Assembly (NCBI RefSeq): GCF_009193185.1
Contig: NZ_VUKF01000018.1
Coordinates: 25,102 to 89,101, forward strand
DNA length: 64,000 bases
Direction: 5' to 3'
Source of the DNA: Georgenia thermotolerans
GTDB taxonomy: Bacteria > Actinomycetota > Actinomycetes > Actinomycetales > Actinomycetaceae
Shown: piece by piece, positions 17,014-26,319 of the stretch
Position numbering within the stretch: position 1 is the first letter of the stretch
Layout of the letters: the number at the start of each line of letters is the position of its first letter
The notes under the pieces: model-generated
What the model saw: the letters and a program-made list of their open reading frames with translations, nothing else
Database searches by the model: none
Told to the model about the DNA's origin: nothing
Program-made: the position numbers and the translations under genes

Positions 17014-20000
17014 TCAGCTCAGCGCGGCGATCACCGCCTTGGCGTCGCGCACGAGGACCTCGTGGCCGGCCTTGTCGGCGAACCGCTCGAGGGCGCCCAC
17101 GGCCTGGGCGGCGCGGCCGGCGGCCAGGTGCCGCTCGGCCTGGTCGAGCTGGGCGGTCAGCGGCTTGACGGCGCCGACCTCCCCGCGCTCGGCCAGGAGC
17201 CCGAGCAGGGCCCGGACGTCGGCGAGGGACGTCGTCGTCGTGAAGGTCACGGCGGTCTCGGCGGTGTTGCCCGCCGCGTCCGTCGCGGTCGCGACGACGG
17301 TGTGCTCGCCGAGGTCGAGCGTCCACAGCTCCAGGGCGTCGGTGACCGGCGCCCCGTCCACCGTCAGCGTCGTGGCGGCGACGCCGGAGGTGGCGTCCTC
17401 GGCGGCCGCGGCCGGGCGCAGGACGCCCGAGTCGCCGAGCTCGGCGCCGTCCTCGACCCCGCTGATGCTCACCACGGGGGCGGCGGCGTCGATCCGGACG
17501 CTCAGCGCGATCGGCTCGGAGACGTTGCCCGCGCCGTCGGTCGCCCGGACGAGGGCGGTGTGCTCGCCGTCGCCGCTGATGGCGAAGGTGCCGTAGGTGG
17601 ACACCGGCTGCCAGGTCTTCCCGCCGTCGAGGGAGTAGGCCCGCTCGGTGACGGTGCCGTCGTCCACCGCCGTGACCGAGACGGTCACGTCGGCGGTGTA
17701 CCAGCCGTTCTCGCCGGTCGGCTGCGCCGGGTCGAGGGTCGCCTGGACGACCGGGGCGAGCGTGTCCGGCACGTCGCCGGTGCCGACGCCGGCGCCCACG
17801 AACCGCAGGTAGTCCAGGTCGACGCCGCCGGTGGAGGTGACGTAGAGGGTGTCCGACCCCTCGGGGGCGTCCGCCAGGGTGGCGGCGGCCTGCTGCCACC
17901 CCTCGCCGCCGCCGAACGCGAGCTCGGCGAAGGGCGCGGCGTCCGCGGCGCCCCAGCGCAGCTGGATGCCGCCCTTGCCCTGGGCCTGGCCGATCACCGA
18001 GTCGACGCCGACGAGGTTCGCCGGGTCGTAGGCGAGGTAGTCGCCCTCGTCGAAGGAGACGACCTTGCGCAGCCCGCTCGCGGACGCGTCGTCGACGACC
18101 TCGACGCCCTCGAGCCGGTCGGCCCACTCGGCCTCCTGCGTCTTGGGGTTGAACAGGAGCGTGGCCTCGCCCTGGGCGGGCGGGATGTCGCCGTGGCCGG
18201 CGTCGGTGTAGGTCACCACGAGGGTGCCGTAGATGTTCTCGGTCTCGCCGTGCTCCTGGGCGTCGGCCGGGGTGCGGATCGAGAAGGAGCAGCCCGTGCC
18301 CGAGGTGAGCGGGTGGGCGTGCTCGTCGTGGCCCAGGCCGAAGGTCCAGGAGACCCGCCTGCAGTCCGGGCTGGTGCCGTCCTCGGGGTCGTCGACGGAC
18401 ACGTTGACGCGGACCGTCTGGCCCCAGTCGAAGAAGGCCCCCTGCGGCACGTCCAGGCTCACGGTCGGCGCGACGTTGCCGACGGTGATGGCCCGGCTGG
18501 TCAGGGCGAAGCGGCCGCCGGCGTCGGTGACCCGCAGGCGGGCGGTGTACTGGCCGGTCTCCGTGTAGGTGTGGGAGGCGGTCACGCCGGTGGCGTCGAA
18601 GGTGCCGTCACCGTCGAAGTCCCACTCGTAGGTCAGCGCGTCACCCTCGGGGTCACGCGAGCCGGAGGCGTCGAAGTCGACCACCAGCGGGGCGTCGCTG
18701 GAGGAGATCGCCGAGGCGGTGAAGCGCGCCTGCGGCGTCTTGTTGCCGGCGGCGAAGTCGACCCGGTACAGGCCGGCGTCGGGGTTCTGACGGAAGAACC
18801 CGTCGCCGTACTCCAGGACGTACAGCGAGCCGTCCGGCCCGAACTCCATGTCCATGACGTTGTCCCAGATGGGCTGCGCCACGTTGTTCAGGTGCGCGTT
18901 GGGCAGGAAGTTCTCGATGTGGGTGACTTCGCCGTCGTTGGCCAGGTCCGAGGTGAACGCGGCGACGTAGTCCTGGGAGAACTCCGCGAAGAAGGACTTC
19001 CCGTCCCAGTACTCCGGGAACTTCGACGTCGAGGGGTTCTCGGCGTCGTAGCGGTAGACCGGGCCGCCCATGGGCCCCTGGCCCCTGCCGCTGCCGAAGG
19101 CGGTCAGCTCGGGCCAGGGCTGGTGGTCGTCGTCGTCGCCGTACCACAGCTGCGGGGCGGTGGCCGGCGGCAGCTCGCGCAGACCGGTGTTCCAGCGCGA
19201 GTTGTTCTCGGCGCCGGCGTCGCAGTCGAAGAACTCCCGGGGCGTGCCGGTCGCGAAGTCCCACTCGTTGTAGTTGGCGTTCGGGCCGTGGCAGAAGGGC
19301 CAGCCGCCGTTGATCGGCTTGGTGGTCGACTGCCACTCCACGTAGCCCATCGGGCCGCGCTGCGGGTCAGGGACGGCGGAGTCCGGGCCGTAGTCGCCCC
19401 ACACCAGCGCGCCGCTCTGGGCGTCGTAGTCGATGCGGAAGGGGTTGCGCACCCCCATGACGTAGATCTCCGGGCGGGTGCCCTCCGTGCCCTCGGGGAA
19501 CAGGTTCCCCGCCGGAATGGTGTAGGAGCCGTCCGCCTGGACGCTGATCCGCAGGATCTTGCCGCGCAGGTCGTTGGTGTTGCCGGGGCCGCGGCGGGCG
19601 TCCAGGCCCGGGTTCATCCCGGGGGCGTCGTTGTTGGGCGCGAACCCGTTGGCGCCGGGGGTGCCGGCGGGGGTGTTGTCACCCGTGGACAGGAACAGGT
19701 TGCCGTCGGCGTCCCAGGCGATGTCAGCCCCGACGTGGCAGCACTGCCCGCGCTGGGCCTCGACCTTGATGATCTTCTGCTCGGTGCTCAGGTCCAGCGT
19801 GCCGCTCTCGGCGTCCCACTGGAACCGGGAGAGCTGGTTGTACCCCAGCCACTGGTTCCAGTACTCCTCGGTCTCCCCCGCGGGCAGGCTGTTGGGCGCG
19901 CTGCCGGCCGGCGTCGTCCGCGGGTAGGGCACCCCGGAGCTGGAGACGCCGTCCATCACCACCGGCGCGTAGACGAGGTAGACCCAGCCGTTCTCGGCGA

Positions 20001-20355
20001 AGTTCGGGTCGAGGGCGACGGTCTGCAGGCCGTCCTCGGAGTTGCGGTACACGTCGAGCGTCGCGGCGACGCGCGTGGTTCCGGTGGCCGGGTCGGTGAG
20101 CCGGACGACGCCGTCGCGGGCGGTGTGCAGCACCTTGCCGTCCGGCATGACGGCGAGGTCGATGGGCTCGCCGGTGTTCTTGGTGAGCAGGATCTTCTCG
20201 TAGTTGTCCCAGTCGAGGGCGACGTCGGCCCCCGGCTCGCTGCCGTGGTCGATGCCGCCGTGCGCGGCGGCCGGGACGGTGACGGCACCGGAGAGCGCCA
20301 CGAGGCCCGCGAGAAGCAGGGCTCGCGAGCGCGTCGGGCGCGCAGGTCTTCTCAT
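17014..20355 (-). CDS. Secreted PQQ-type sugar dehydrogenase with PKD domain
   Basis: 1,113-residue exported multidomain protein. A signal peptide (residues 1-31, ending PAAAHG) is followed by a glucose/sorbosone-dehydrogenase beta-propeller to about 530, with TVALDPNFAENGWVYLVY, QCCHVGADIAWD and VMGVRNPFRIDY. A PKD domain follows (541-625, DPEGDALTYEWDFDGDG), then a CBM6-like module (about 750-865), two Ig-like modules (about 880-1045) and a C-terminal helical FIMAH-like domain (about 1048-1113). It should oxidise a sugar outside the cell with bound PQQ; no PQQ biosynthesis genes are seen here. The ATG has a GGGGGA site. Its promoter carries the shared 24-bp motif. Confidence 0.88.
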   Translation of the reverse strand: MRRPARPTRSRALLLAGLVALSGAVTVPAAAHGGIDHGSEPGADVALDWDNYEKILLTKNTGEPIDLAVMPDGKVLHTARDGVVRLTDPATGTTRVAATLDVYRNSEDGLQTVALDPNFAENGWVYLVYAPVVMDGVSSSGVPYPRTTPAGSAPNSLPAGETEEYWNQWLGYNQLSRFQWDAESGTLDLSTEQKIIKVEAQRGQCCHVGADIAWDADGNLFLSTGDNTPAGTPGANGFAPNNDAPGMNPGLDARRGPGNTNDLRGKILRISVQADGSYTIPAGNLFPEGTEGTRPEIYVMGVRNPFRIDYDAQSGALVWGDYGPDSAVPDPQRGPMGYVEWQSTTKPINGGWPFCHGPNANYNEWDFATGTPREFFDCDAGAENNSRWNTGLRELPPATAPQLWYGDDDDHQPWPELTAFGSGRGQGPMGGPVYRYDAENPSTSKFPEYWDGKSFFAEFSQDYVAAFTSDLANDGEVTHIENFLPNAHLNNVAQPIWDNVMDMEFGPDGSLYVLEYGDGFFRQNPDAGLYRVDFAAGNKTPQARFTASAISSSDAPLVVDFDASGSRDPEGDALTYEWDFDGDGTFDATGVTASHTYTETGQYTARLRVTDAGGRFALTSRAITVGNVAPTVSLDVPQGAFFDWGQTVRVNVSVDDPEDGTSPDCRRVSWTFGLGHDEHAHPLTSGTGCSFSIRTPADAQEHGETENIYGTLVVTYTDAGHGDIPPAQGEATLLFNPKTQEAEWADRLEGVEVVDDASASGLRKVVSFDEGDYLAYDPANLVGVDSVIGQAQGKGGIQLRWGAADAAPFAELAFGGGEGWQQAAATLADAPEGSDTLYVTSTGGVDLDYLRFVGAGVGTGDVPDTLAPVVQATLDPAQPTGENGWYTADVTVSVTAVDDGTVTERAYSLDGGKTWQPVSTYGTFAISGDGEHTALVRATDGAGNVSEPIALSVRIDAAAPVVSISGVEDGAELGDSGVLRPAAAAEDATSGVAATTLTVDGAPVTDALELWTLDLGEHTVVATATDAAGNTAETAVTFTTTTSLADVRALLGLLAERGEVGAVKPLTAQLDQAERHLAAGRAAQAVGALERFADKAGHEVLVRDAKAVIAALS

Positions 20356-20564
20356 GCGTTGGTTCCCCCTGTCGGTCGGCCCCGCCGCCCGCCGTCGTCG
20401 GCGGGCCGTGCGGGGTCGGCGTGAGCTGCTGCGACAGCCGTCCGGCGGCGGCTCGCCGGCCCCGGGCCTCTCCCGGTGGGTTCCCGGGTACCCCGGGGCG
20501 CCGGCCCCCCTCCCCGGGCCGGTGGCGGCAATTGCGGACCACCTTGTCCTGTCGCTTGCCGGGA

Positions 20565-20603
20565 ACGTAACGGGGACATCTGTCGTCCGTCAAGCATAAG
20601 TCC
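20565..20603 (-). promoter_or_regulatory. Promoter of 17014-20355 gene with shared motif
   Basis: On the minus strand, TTGACG (20593-20588) is followed after exactly 17 bases by TTACGT (20570-20565). The 24-bp segment 20580-20603 matches the ABC-operon site. The predicted 5' leader is about 200 bases. Confidence 0.6.
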
Positions 20604-20639
20604 GGAGTATGGGCAGCCAAAGACCCGCGACGGGCGTCA

Positions 20640-20655
20640 GTTGCGGTCCCGCAAC
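20640..20655. repeat. Perfect palindrome between divergent promoters
   Basis: GTTGCGGTCCCGCAAC has two perfect 7-bp arms around TC. It lies between the two outward-facing promoters with the shared motif. It could be an operator for a second regulator. A related GCGGGACCGC lies at 11742-11751, in the permease/binding-protein gap. Confidence 0.5.
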
Positions 20656-20796
20656 GGCCTGACGGGCCGTCCCGGCGCCCGCCCGAGCGGCCGGATCGTC
20701 CCACCGCCGGGGCCTCGGCGGCACCTTCCCGCACTAACTCACCCGTGCCGCGCCGCGGGGGGCACTTGAACCGTCACGCTTTTACGGATCGAGATA

Positions 20797-20835
20797 GATC
20801 TTTTGCTTGACGATCAACAGAAGGGGGCCTACTGT
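20797..20835 (+). promoter_or_regulatory. Promoter of multicopper oxidase operon with shared motif
   Basis: TTGACG (20807-20812) is followed after 17 bases by TACTGT (20830-20835), a TAnnnT-type -10 box. The 24-bp segment 20797-20820 matches the sites at 14387 and 20580. Apart from these promoters, the palindrome and a possible 41-codon leader, I see nothing else in the 757-bp gap 20356-21112. Confidence 0.65.
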
Positions 20836-20976
20836 CGCCATCGTTCCAGACGATGACGTCCGGTCCATCGATACGGCCAGCCCGTGAGGCTGACCGGCCC
20901 TCCCCCTCGCGATGGTCCGGACCGCGCGCGCCGACGACGGCCCGTGCGGCGTCGTCCCGACACCAGGGGGAGCTCG

Positions 20977-21102
20977 ATGACGACGACCAGGCGTGCCGGT
21001 CGTGTCCTCTTCCACGCCCCCGTGCCAGGGCGGAGCCGCCTCGCCGACGAGGCGCCCGCCGTACCGCAGTCGCCGCCGCGGCGTCGGGCCGGGCGGCCCT
21101 GA
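20977..21102 (+). CDS. Possible 41-aa leader ORF before copper oxidase
   Basis: A 41-residue Arg-rich frame starts with ATG 5 bases after GGGGGAG and stops 10 bases before the multicopper oxidase ATG. It may be a translated leader, or chance in GC-rich sequence. No homology is recognised. Confidence 0.3.
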   Translation: MTTTRRAGRVLFHAPVPGRSRLADEAPAVPQSPPRRRAGRP

Positions 21103-21112
21103 AGGGAGACCC

Positions 21113-22165
21113 ATGACCGCACCAGCTGCCCCCGGCCCGCTCCGGAGGGCGATCTCGCGCCGCTCGATGATGAGAGGAGCGGCCCTCGGCGTCGTCGCGC
21201 CCGCGGCGGCGGCCGCGATCGGCGCGCCCGCCGTGGCCAACCCCGGCAAGGGCCAGGGGGCCGGGCAGGGCGGGGAGACGCGCCGCATCACCATGTACGC
21301 CGAGAAGCTGCCCGGCGGGATGGTCGGCTACGGGCTCGCCCCCGGGAAGGCGACCGTCCCGGGGCCCGTCCTGGAGATGTGGGAGGGCGACACCCTCGAG
21401 ATCGAGCTGGTCAACACCACCGACCAGCGGCTCTCGATCCACCCCCACGGCGTCCTCTACAGCACCGACTCCGACGGCAGCCCGTTCAACGCCTCGTTCA
21501 ACGAGCCGGGCGAGACACGCACGTACGTGTGGCGCTCCCGCGCGCCCTTCCGGTCCGACGGGCTGTGGATGCCCGGCAGCGCCGGCTACTGGCACTACCA
21601 CGACCACGCCATGGGCACCGACCACGGCACGGGCGGGCTGCGCGCGGGTCTGTACGGCGCCCTGGTGGTGCGCCGCAAGGGCGACCCGCTCCCCGACCGC
21701 CAGTTCACCGTCGTGTTCAACGACATGACGATCAACAACAAGGTGGCCCCCGACACCCCGATGTTCGAGGCCAACCTCGGCGAGCGGGTGGAGTTCATCG
21801 CCATCGGGCACGGCAACACCTTCCACACCTTCCACCTGCACGCCCACCGGTGGGCCAACAACCGGACCGGCATCCTCGAGGGCCCGAACGACCCGAGCCA
21901 GGTCATCGACAACCGGGACCTCAACCCCGGCGACTCCTTCGGCTTCCAGGTCCTGGCCGGCGAGGGCGTCGGGCCCGGGGCGTGGATGTACCACTGCCAC
22001 GTCCAGTTCCACTCCGACGGCGGGATGGCCGGGATCTTCCTGGTGCGCAACGCCGACGGCAGCCTCCCCGAGGGCGCGCAGGAGGCCATCGACGGCTTCC
22101 ACGGCGGCGCACACGGGCACCACGCGGCCGGCGACGCCGGCTCGGCAGGACCCACCCACGAGTGA
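21113..22165 (+). CDS. Tat-exported two-domain multicopper oxidase
   Basis: 350-residue two-domain laccase-like copper oxidase. The N-terminus has a twin-arginine signal, SRRSMMRGA, then an Ala-rich core ending PAVA. Copper-ligand motifs are [23 protein letters not shown] and [14 protein letters not shown]; the last carries the type 1 Cys, His and Met plus trinuclear-site His. It should oxidise a donor and reduce oxygen to water outside the cell. The ATG at 21113 has a GGGAG site, and the Tat signal starts there. It is first in an operon with a PQQ-type dehydrogenase and a cupredoxin, so a reduced copper protein is a plausible donor (inference). Confidence 0.9.
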   Translation: MTAPAAPGPLRRAISRRSMMRGAALGVVAPAAAAAIGAPAVANPGKGQGAGQGGETRRITMYAEKLPGGMVGYGLAPGKATVPGPVLEMWEGDTLEIELVNTTDQRLSIHPHGVLYSTDSDGSPFNASFNEPGETRTYVWRSRAPFRSDGLWMPGSAGYWHYHDHAMGTDHGTGGLRAGLYGALVVRRKGDPLPDRQFTVVFNDMTINNKVAPDTPMFEANLGERVEFIAIGHGNTFHTFHLHAHRWANNRTGILEGPNDPSQVIDNRDLNPGDSFGFQVLAGEGVGPGAWMYHCHVQFHSDGGMAGIFLVRNADGSLPEGAQEAIDGFHGGAHGHHAAGDAGSAGPTHE

Positions 22166-22175
22166 AGGAGGACTG

Positions 22176-25100
22176 ATGCGACGAGATCGTGCAGGGGGCC
22201 ACGTCCGGCCCCTCTGGCTGCGCCGCTCCTTGGCGCTGGCCACCGGCGGGACGCTCGCGCTGGGGCTGGCCGCCCCGGCCGTCGGCGCACCACCGGCCGG
22301 CCCACAGCCCGACGCCGCCGGCGGCGCGCCCGCCGTGCTGGTGTTCCACGGCGCGCCCGACCAGCAGGAGGACCCGGTCGCCCGGGCCGCCCAGACCATC
22401 GAGGAGCTCGGCGCCGACCACGGCCTCGCCGTCGAGACCACCACCGACCCCGCCACGTTCACCGCGGAGAACCTCGACCGCTACCGCGGCGTCGTCTTCC
22501 TCTCCGCCGAGGGCACCGCTCTGAGCGCCGGGCAGGAGGCGGCGCTCAAGGGGTTCGTCAACGACGGCGGGGGTTTCCTCGGCGTGCGGGACGCGGCCCG
22601 GGCCCAGGAGCGCTCGGAGTGGTTCACCGGGCTCATCGGCACCCGCCCGGCCGGCAACCTGCCCGAGCCCGAGAAGGTCGCCGAGGTCACCGCCAGCGGT
22701 AACAACCCGCCCAACGAGGTCGCGGCCAAGCTCGTCGACGGCGACCCGCGCACCAAGTGGCTCACCTTCACCCCCACCGCCACCATCACGCTGCGCCTGG
22801 CCGAGGCCGTCCCCGTCACCCGGTACGCGCTGACCTCCGCCAACGACGCCGCCGGCCGGGACCCGCAGGACTGGACCCTGCAGGGCTCCGCGGACGGCAA
22901 GACCTGGGTGGACCTCGACAAGCGCACCGGCGAGGACTTCCCCGACCGGTTCCAGACACTGGACTACACCTTCGAGAACGACCAGGCCTACGCGCACTAC
23001 CGCCTGGTCATCTCCCGCAACGCCGGGGACGGCCTCACCCAGCTCGCCGAGCTGCAGCTCTTCGGCGCCGCCGCCACCACCGAGCCCGAGCCGGAGATCA
23101 CCGTGCAGAAGACGATCGTCGACGTCGTCGACCGTCAGCACCCGGCCACCAAGGACCTGCCGCTGAACTGGGAGCGCTCGGACCGCTGGATCAACTGGGA
23201 CCCCAACCCGGTGGGCCAGGTGCACACCGTCGCGCAGATCCGCGAGAACCTCTACGACGCCGGCAAGGGCGCCAACGGCCCGTTCCACCCCGTCTCCTGG
23301 TGCCGGGACTACGACGGCGGCCGCTCCTTCTACACCGGCATGGGCGGCACCGCCGACAGCTACGGCGAGGACGGCTTCCGCACCCACCTGCTCGGCGCGC
23401 TGCAGTGGACCACCGGCCTCGTGCGCGGTGACTGCCAGGCCACCATCGCGGCGAACTACACCACCGAGCGGCTCACCGCGACCAACGCCTCGGGCAAGCT
23501 CGACCAGATCGGCGAGCCGCACGGCCTGACCGTCGCTCCCGACGGCACCGTGTTCTACGTCGGCAAGGCCGCGTGCCCGAGCGGGCCGGTCCCGTCGTGG
23601 GACGACCCCGACGTCGGCCTCGGCTGCGGCACCATCCACCAGTGGGACCCCAAGACGGGCAAGGTCACGCTGCTGACCACCCTCGACGTCATGGGCAACC
23701 GCGGCAGCGGCGACGAGCTGGTGAAGAACGAGGAGGGCCTGCTCGGCATCGTGCCCGACCCCGACTTCGCCGAGAACCACTGGATCTACGTCTACTGGAT
23801 GCCCCACGAGTCCATCGACCGGGAGAAGCGCACCGGCCAGCGGACCGTCTCGCGCTTCACCTACGACCCGGCCGGTCCCACTATCGACCAGGCCAGTCGC
23901 GTGGACCTGCTGAGCTGGACCACGCAGATCCACAGCTGCTGCCACGCCGGCGGCGGCATGGCGTTCGACGACGCGGGCAACCTGTACATCGGCTCCGGCG
24001 ACAGCAACTCCTCCGGCGGCTCCCAGGGCTACTCGGGGAACAACTGGACGAAGGAGTACGCCGGCCTGTCCTTCCAGGACGCCCGCCGCACCTCGGGCAA
24101 CACCAACGACCTCAACGGCAAGATCCTGCGGATCCACCCCGAGGACGACGGCAGCTACACCATCCCCGAGGGCAACCTGTTCCCCGAGTCCGAGGACCCG
24201 GGCGACAAGACCCGCCCGGAGATCTACGTCATGGGCGTGCGCAACATCGCCCGCCTCCAGGTCGACGCCGACACCGACTGGCTCACCGCCGGGTGGGTGG
24301 GGCCCGACGCCGGCGCCCCGAGCCCGGAGCTCGGCCCGGCCAAGTACGAGACCGCCACGATCATCACCTCGGCGGGCAACCAGGGCTGGCCCTTCTGCAT
24401 GGGCAACCGGCAGCCTTACCGCGACCGCAGCGACACCGACGCCAGCGTGCTCACCGGCTGGTACGACTGCGACAACCTCAAGAACACCTCGCCGCGCAAC
24501 ACCGGCCTGGTGGACCTGCCGCCCGCCCGGGACAACATGATCTGGTACTCCCCCGACGGTGGCGGCCCGGTCTTCCCGCTGCGGGAGGACGGGGTGCCCA
24601 CCTACGAGAAGGCGGACGCCACCTATACCCAGCCGTGGTACCGCGGCGGCGGCCAGGCGATCATGTCCGGGCCCACCTACCGCGCCTCCCAGGTGAACAA
24701 GGACAGCAACGTCGCCTGGCCGTCGTACTGGGAGGGCAAGTGGCTGATCGGCGACCAGTCCAACGCCAACAACCGCGTGGCGGTCACCGTCGACCCCGAC
24801 AAGGTCGAGGAGCAGGGCCCGCCCGCCTTCGCCGAGGACCTGCGCCAGATCATCCGCGGGGGCAACGGCAACGACCGGCTGCAGAGCTGGATGGACGCCG
24901 AGTTCGGCCCGGACGGGGCGCTGTACCTGCTCGACTACGCCGGCGGGTTCTTCAGCCTGCACCCCAACCAGAAGCTGCTGCGGGTGACCTACCAGGGCGG
25001 ACCGGCCAGCCCGGCCCCCACCGCCACGGCCACCAGCCTGCAGCACCGGCCGCTGACGGTGGCCTTCACCGGTGAGCGGTCCGGCGGGGTCACCTACGCG

Positions 25101-26144
25101 TGGGACTTCGGCGACGGCGCGACCTCCACCGAGGCGAACCCGCGCCACACCTACGCCAAGGTCGGCACCTACAGCGCCACGCTGACGGTGACCTACGCCG
25201 ACGGCGAGAAGGCGTCCACGACCACCAAGGTCACGATCGCCTGCCCGACACCGGACGCCCGCAAGACCGTCTGGCTCGGCGACACCGACACCGGGGTGGC
25301 CAACCACGACCTGGGTGGCTGCACGGTCAACGACCTCATCGACGACGAGGGCACGTGGGCCAACCACGGCGAGTTCGTGACCCACGTCAACGACGTCATC
25401 GGCCCGCTCGTGGCCGACGGCGTGATCAGCGGCAAGGACAAGGGGAAGATCACCAGCGCCGCCGCCAGGTCCGACATCGGCAAGAAGGGCCACGCCGGCT
25501 ACCAGTCCCTCTTCGACGGGACCGCCGCGTCCCTGGCGGGGTGGACCCAGGCACCGGGCGGCCACTTCGAGCTCCAGCCGGACGGCACGCTGCTCTCCCG
25601 CGGCGGCCTCGGGATGCTCTGGTACTCGGGCAAGGAGTTCGGGGACTTCTCCCTCAAGCTCCAGTTCCGCGACGTCTCGCCGGAGGGACGCCACGCCAAC
25701 AGCGGCGTCTTCGCCCGCTTCCCCGACCCGCGCACCCCGGCCGACCAGCGGCCCGAGTGCGCCACGCAGGGCGCGGCGCGGGACTCGCAGGCCTGGGTGG
25801 CGATCTACTGCGGCCACGAGATCCAGATCTACGACGGCGCGACCGGCGAGCCGCAGAAGACCGGCTCGATCTACAACTTCGACCCCGTGGGGCTGAAGGA
25901 CGCCGGCGTGACCGCCAAGGGCGAGTGGAACGACTACGAGGTCCGCGTCGTCGGACAGCGCTACACGATCATCCGTAACGGCGAGGTCATCAACGAGTTC
26001 GACAACGCCAAGGGGATCGCCTCGTCCCGGGCCGGCGACCCGCCGACCGACCTGCGGCAGTTCGCCAGCGGCTTCATCGGGCTGCAGAACCACGGCGACA
26101 ACGACCGCATGGAGTTCCGCAACATCCGCGTGCAGGAGCTCTGA
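22176..26144 (+). CDS. Secreted ThuA / PQQ dehydrogenase / DUF1080 fusion
   Basis: 1,322-residue exported fusion. After the signal peptide comes a ThuA-like domain (about 53-165 and 309-421) interrupted by an F5/8-type discoidin domain (about 165-300). A sorbosone/glucose dehydrogenase propeller follows (about 425-941; GIVPDPDFAENHWIYVYWMP, HSCCHAGGGMAFD, VMGVRN), then a PKD domain (946-1023, YAWDFGDGATSTEANP), an 80-residue domain shared with the next gene (1022-1105), and a C-terminal 3-keto-disaccharide-hydrolase-like DUF1080 domain (1108-1322). The mix suggests binding, oxidation and cleavage of a disaccharide at the 3-keto stage. An AGGAGG site follows the oxidase stop directly, so the genes form one operon. 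Confidence 0.88.
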   Translation: MRRDRAGGHVRPLWLRRSLALATGGTLALGLAAPAVGAPPAGPQPDAAGGAPAVLVFHGAPDQQEDPVARAAQTIEELGADHGLAVETTTDPATFTAENLDRYRGVVFLSAEGTALSAGQEAALKGFVNDGGGFLGVRDAARAQERSEWFTGLIGTRPAGNLPEPEKVAEVTASGNNPPNEVAAKLVDGDPRTKWLTFTPTATITLRLAEAVPVTRYALTSANDAAGRDPQDWTLQGSADGKTWVDLDKRTGEDFPDRFQTLDYTFENDQAYAHYRLVISRNAGDGLTQLAELQLFGAAATTEPEPEITVQKTIVDVVDRQHPATKDLPLNWERSDRWINWDPNPVGQVHTVAQIRENLYDAGKGANGPFHPVSWCRDYDGGRSFYTGMGGTADSYGEDGFRTHLLGALQWTTGLVRGDCQATIAANYTTERLTATNASGKLDQIGEPHGLTVAPDGTVFYVGKAACPSGPVPSWDDPDVGLGCGTIHQWDPKTGKVTLLTTLDVMGNRGSGDELVKNEEGLLGIVPDPDFAENHWIYVYWMPHESIDREKRTGQRTVSRFTYDPAGPTIDQASRVDLLSWTTQIHSCCHAGGGMAFDDAGNLYIGSGDSNSSGGSQGYSGNNWTKEYAGLSFQDARRTSGNTNDLNGKILRIHPEDDGSYTIPEGNLFPESEDPGDKTRPEIYVMGVRNIARLQVDADTDWLTAGWVGPDAGAPSPELGPAKYETATIITSAGNQGWPFCMGNRQPYRDRSDTDASVLTGWYDCDNLKNTSPRNTGLVDLPPARDNMIWYSPDGGGPVFPLREDGVPTYEKADATYTQPWYRGGGQAIMSGPTYRASQVNKDSNVAWPSYWEGKWLIGDQSNANNRVAVTVDPDKVEEQGPPAFAEDLRQIIRGGNGNDRLQSWMDAEFGPDGALYLLDYAGGFFSLHPNQKLLRVTYQGGPASPAPTATATSLQHRPLTVAFTGERSGGVTYAWDFGDGATSTEANPRHTYAKVGTYSATLTVTYADGEKASTTTKVTIACPTPDARKTVWLGDTDTGVANHDLGGCTVNDLIDDEGTWANHGEFVTHVNDVIGPLVADGVISGKDKGKITSAAARSDIGKKGHAGYQSLFDGTAASLAGWTQAPGGHFELQPDGTLLSRGGLGMLWYSGKEFGDFSLKLQFRDVSPEGRHANSGVFARFPDPRTPADQRPECATQGAARDSQAWVAIYCGHEIQIYDGATGEPQKTGSIYNFDPVGLKDAGVTAKGEWNDYEVRVVGQRYTIIRNGEVINEFDNAKGIASSRAGDPPTDLRQFASGFIGLQNHGDNDRMEFRNIRVQEL

Positions 26145-26231
26145 GCCCTGGGGGTGGGCCGGTGCGCGTCGGCAGCCGGCCGACGCGCACCGGCCCGCCC
26201 CGCCCCCGACCCGTTCCGGGTCCTCACCCGT

Positions 26232-26303
26232 CCACGGCCCCCTCCGGGCCTGACCGTCCACGGCCCGCCCCGGGCCTCATCGACACGGCCCGCCTCGGGC
26301 CCC
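26232..26303. repeat. Three degenerate GGCCC/GGGCC repeats
   Basis: Three copies of a roughly 21-bp unit (26232-26253, 26258-26279, 26283-26303) occupy the 175-bp gap before the cupredoxin gene. Each holds ACGGCCC and GGGCC arms that can pair. They may attenuate transcription between the operon genes. Confidence 0.55.
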
Positions 26304-26319
26304 CATCGGAAGGCACACG

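Noticed and set aside
16804..20424. Open frame of 1,206 codons on the plus strand
   Set aside because: It is antisense to the clear signal-peptide/propeller/PKD gene and has shadow-type composition.
20836..20976. Riboswitch in the leader of the copper oxidase operon
   Set aside because: Only a small CATCG/CGATG stem is visible and no known riboswitch core was recognised.
20993..21112. Upstream in-frame extension of the multicopper oxidase
   Set aside because: The Tat signal and a good ribosome site place the start at 21113; the extension is Pro/Arg-rich and would bury the signal.
21921..26261. Open frame of 1,446 codons on the minus strand
   Set aside because: It is antisense to the multidomain dehydrogenase gene. 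The product is Gly/Val/Ala/Arg-rich without domain sense; high GC removes stop codons in this frame.
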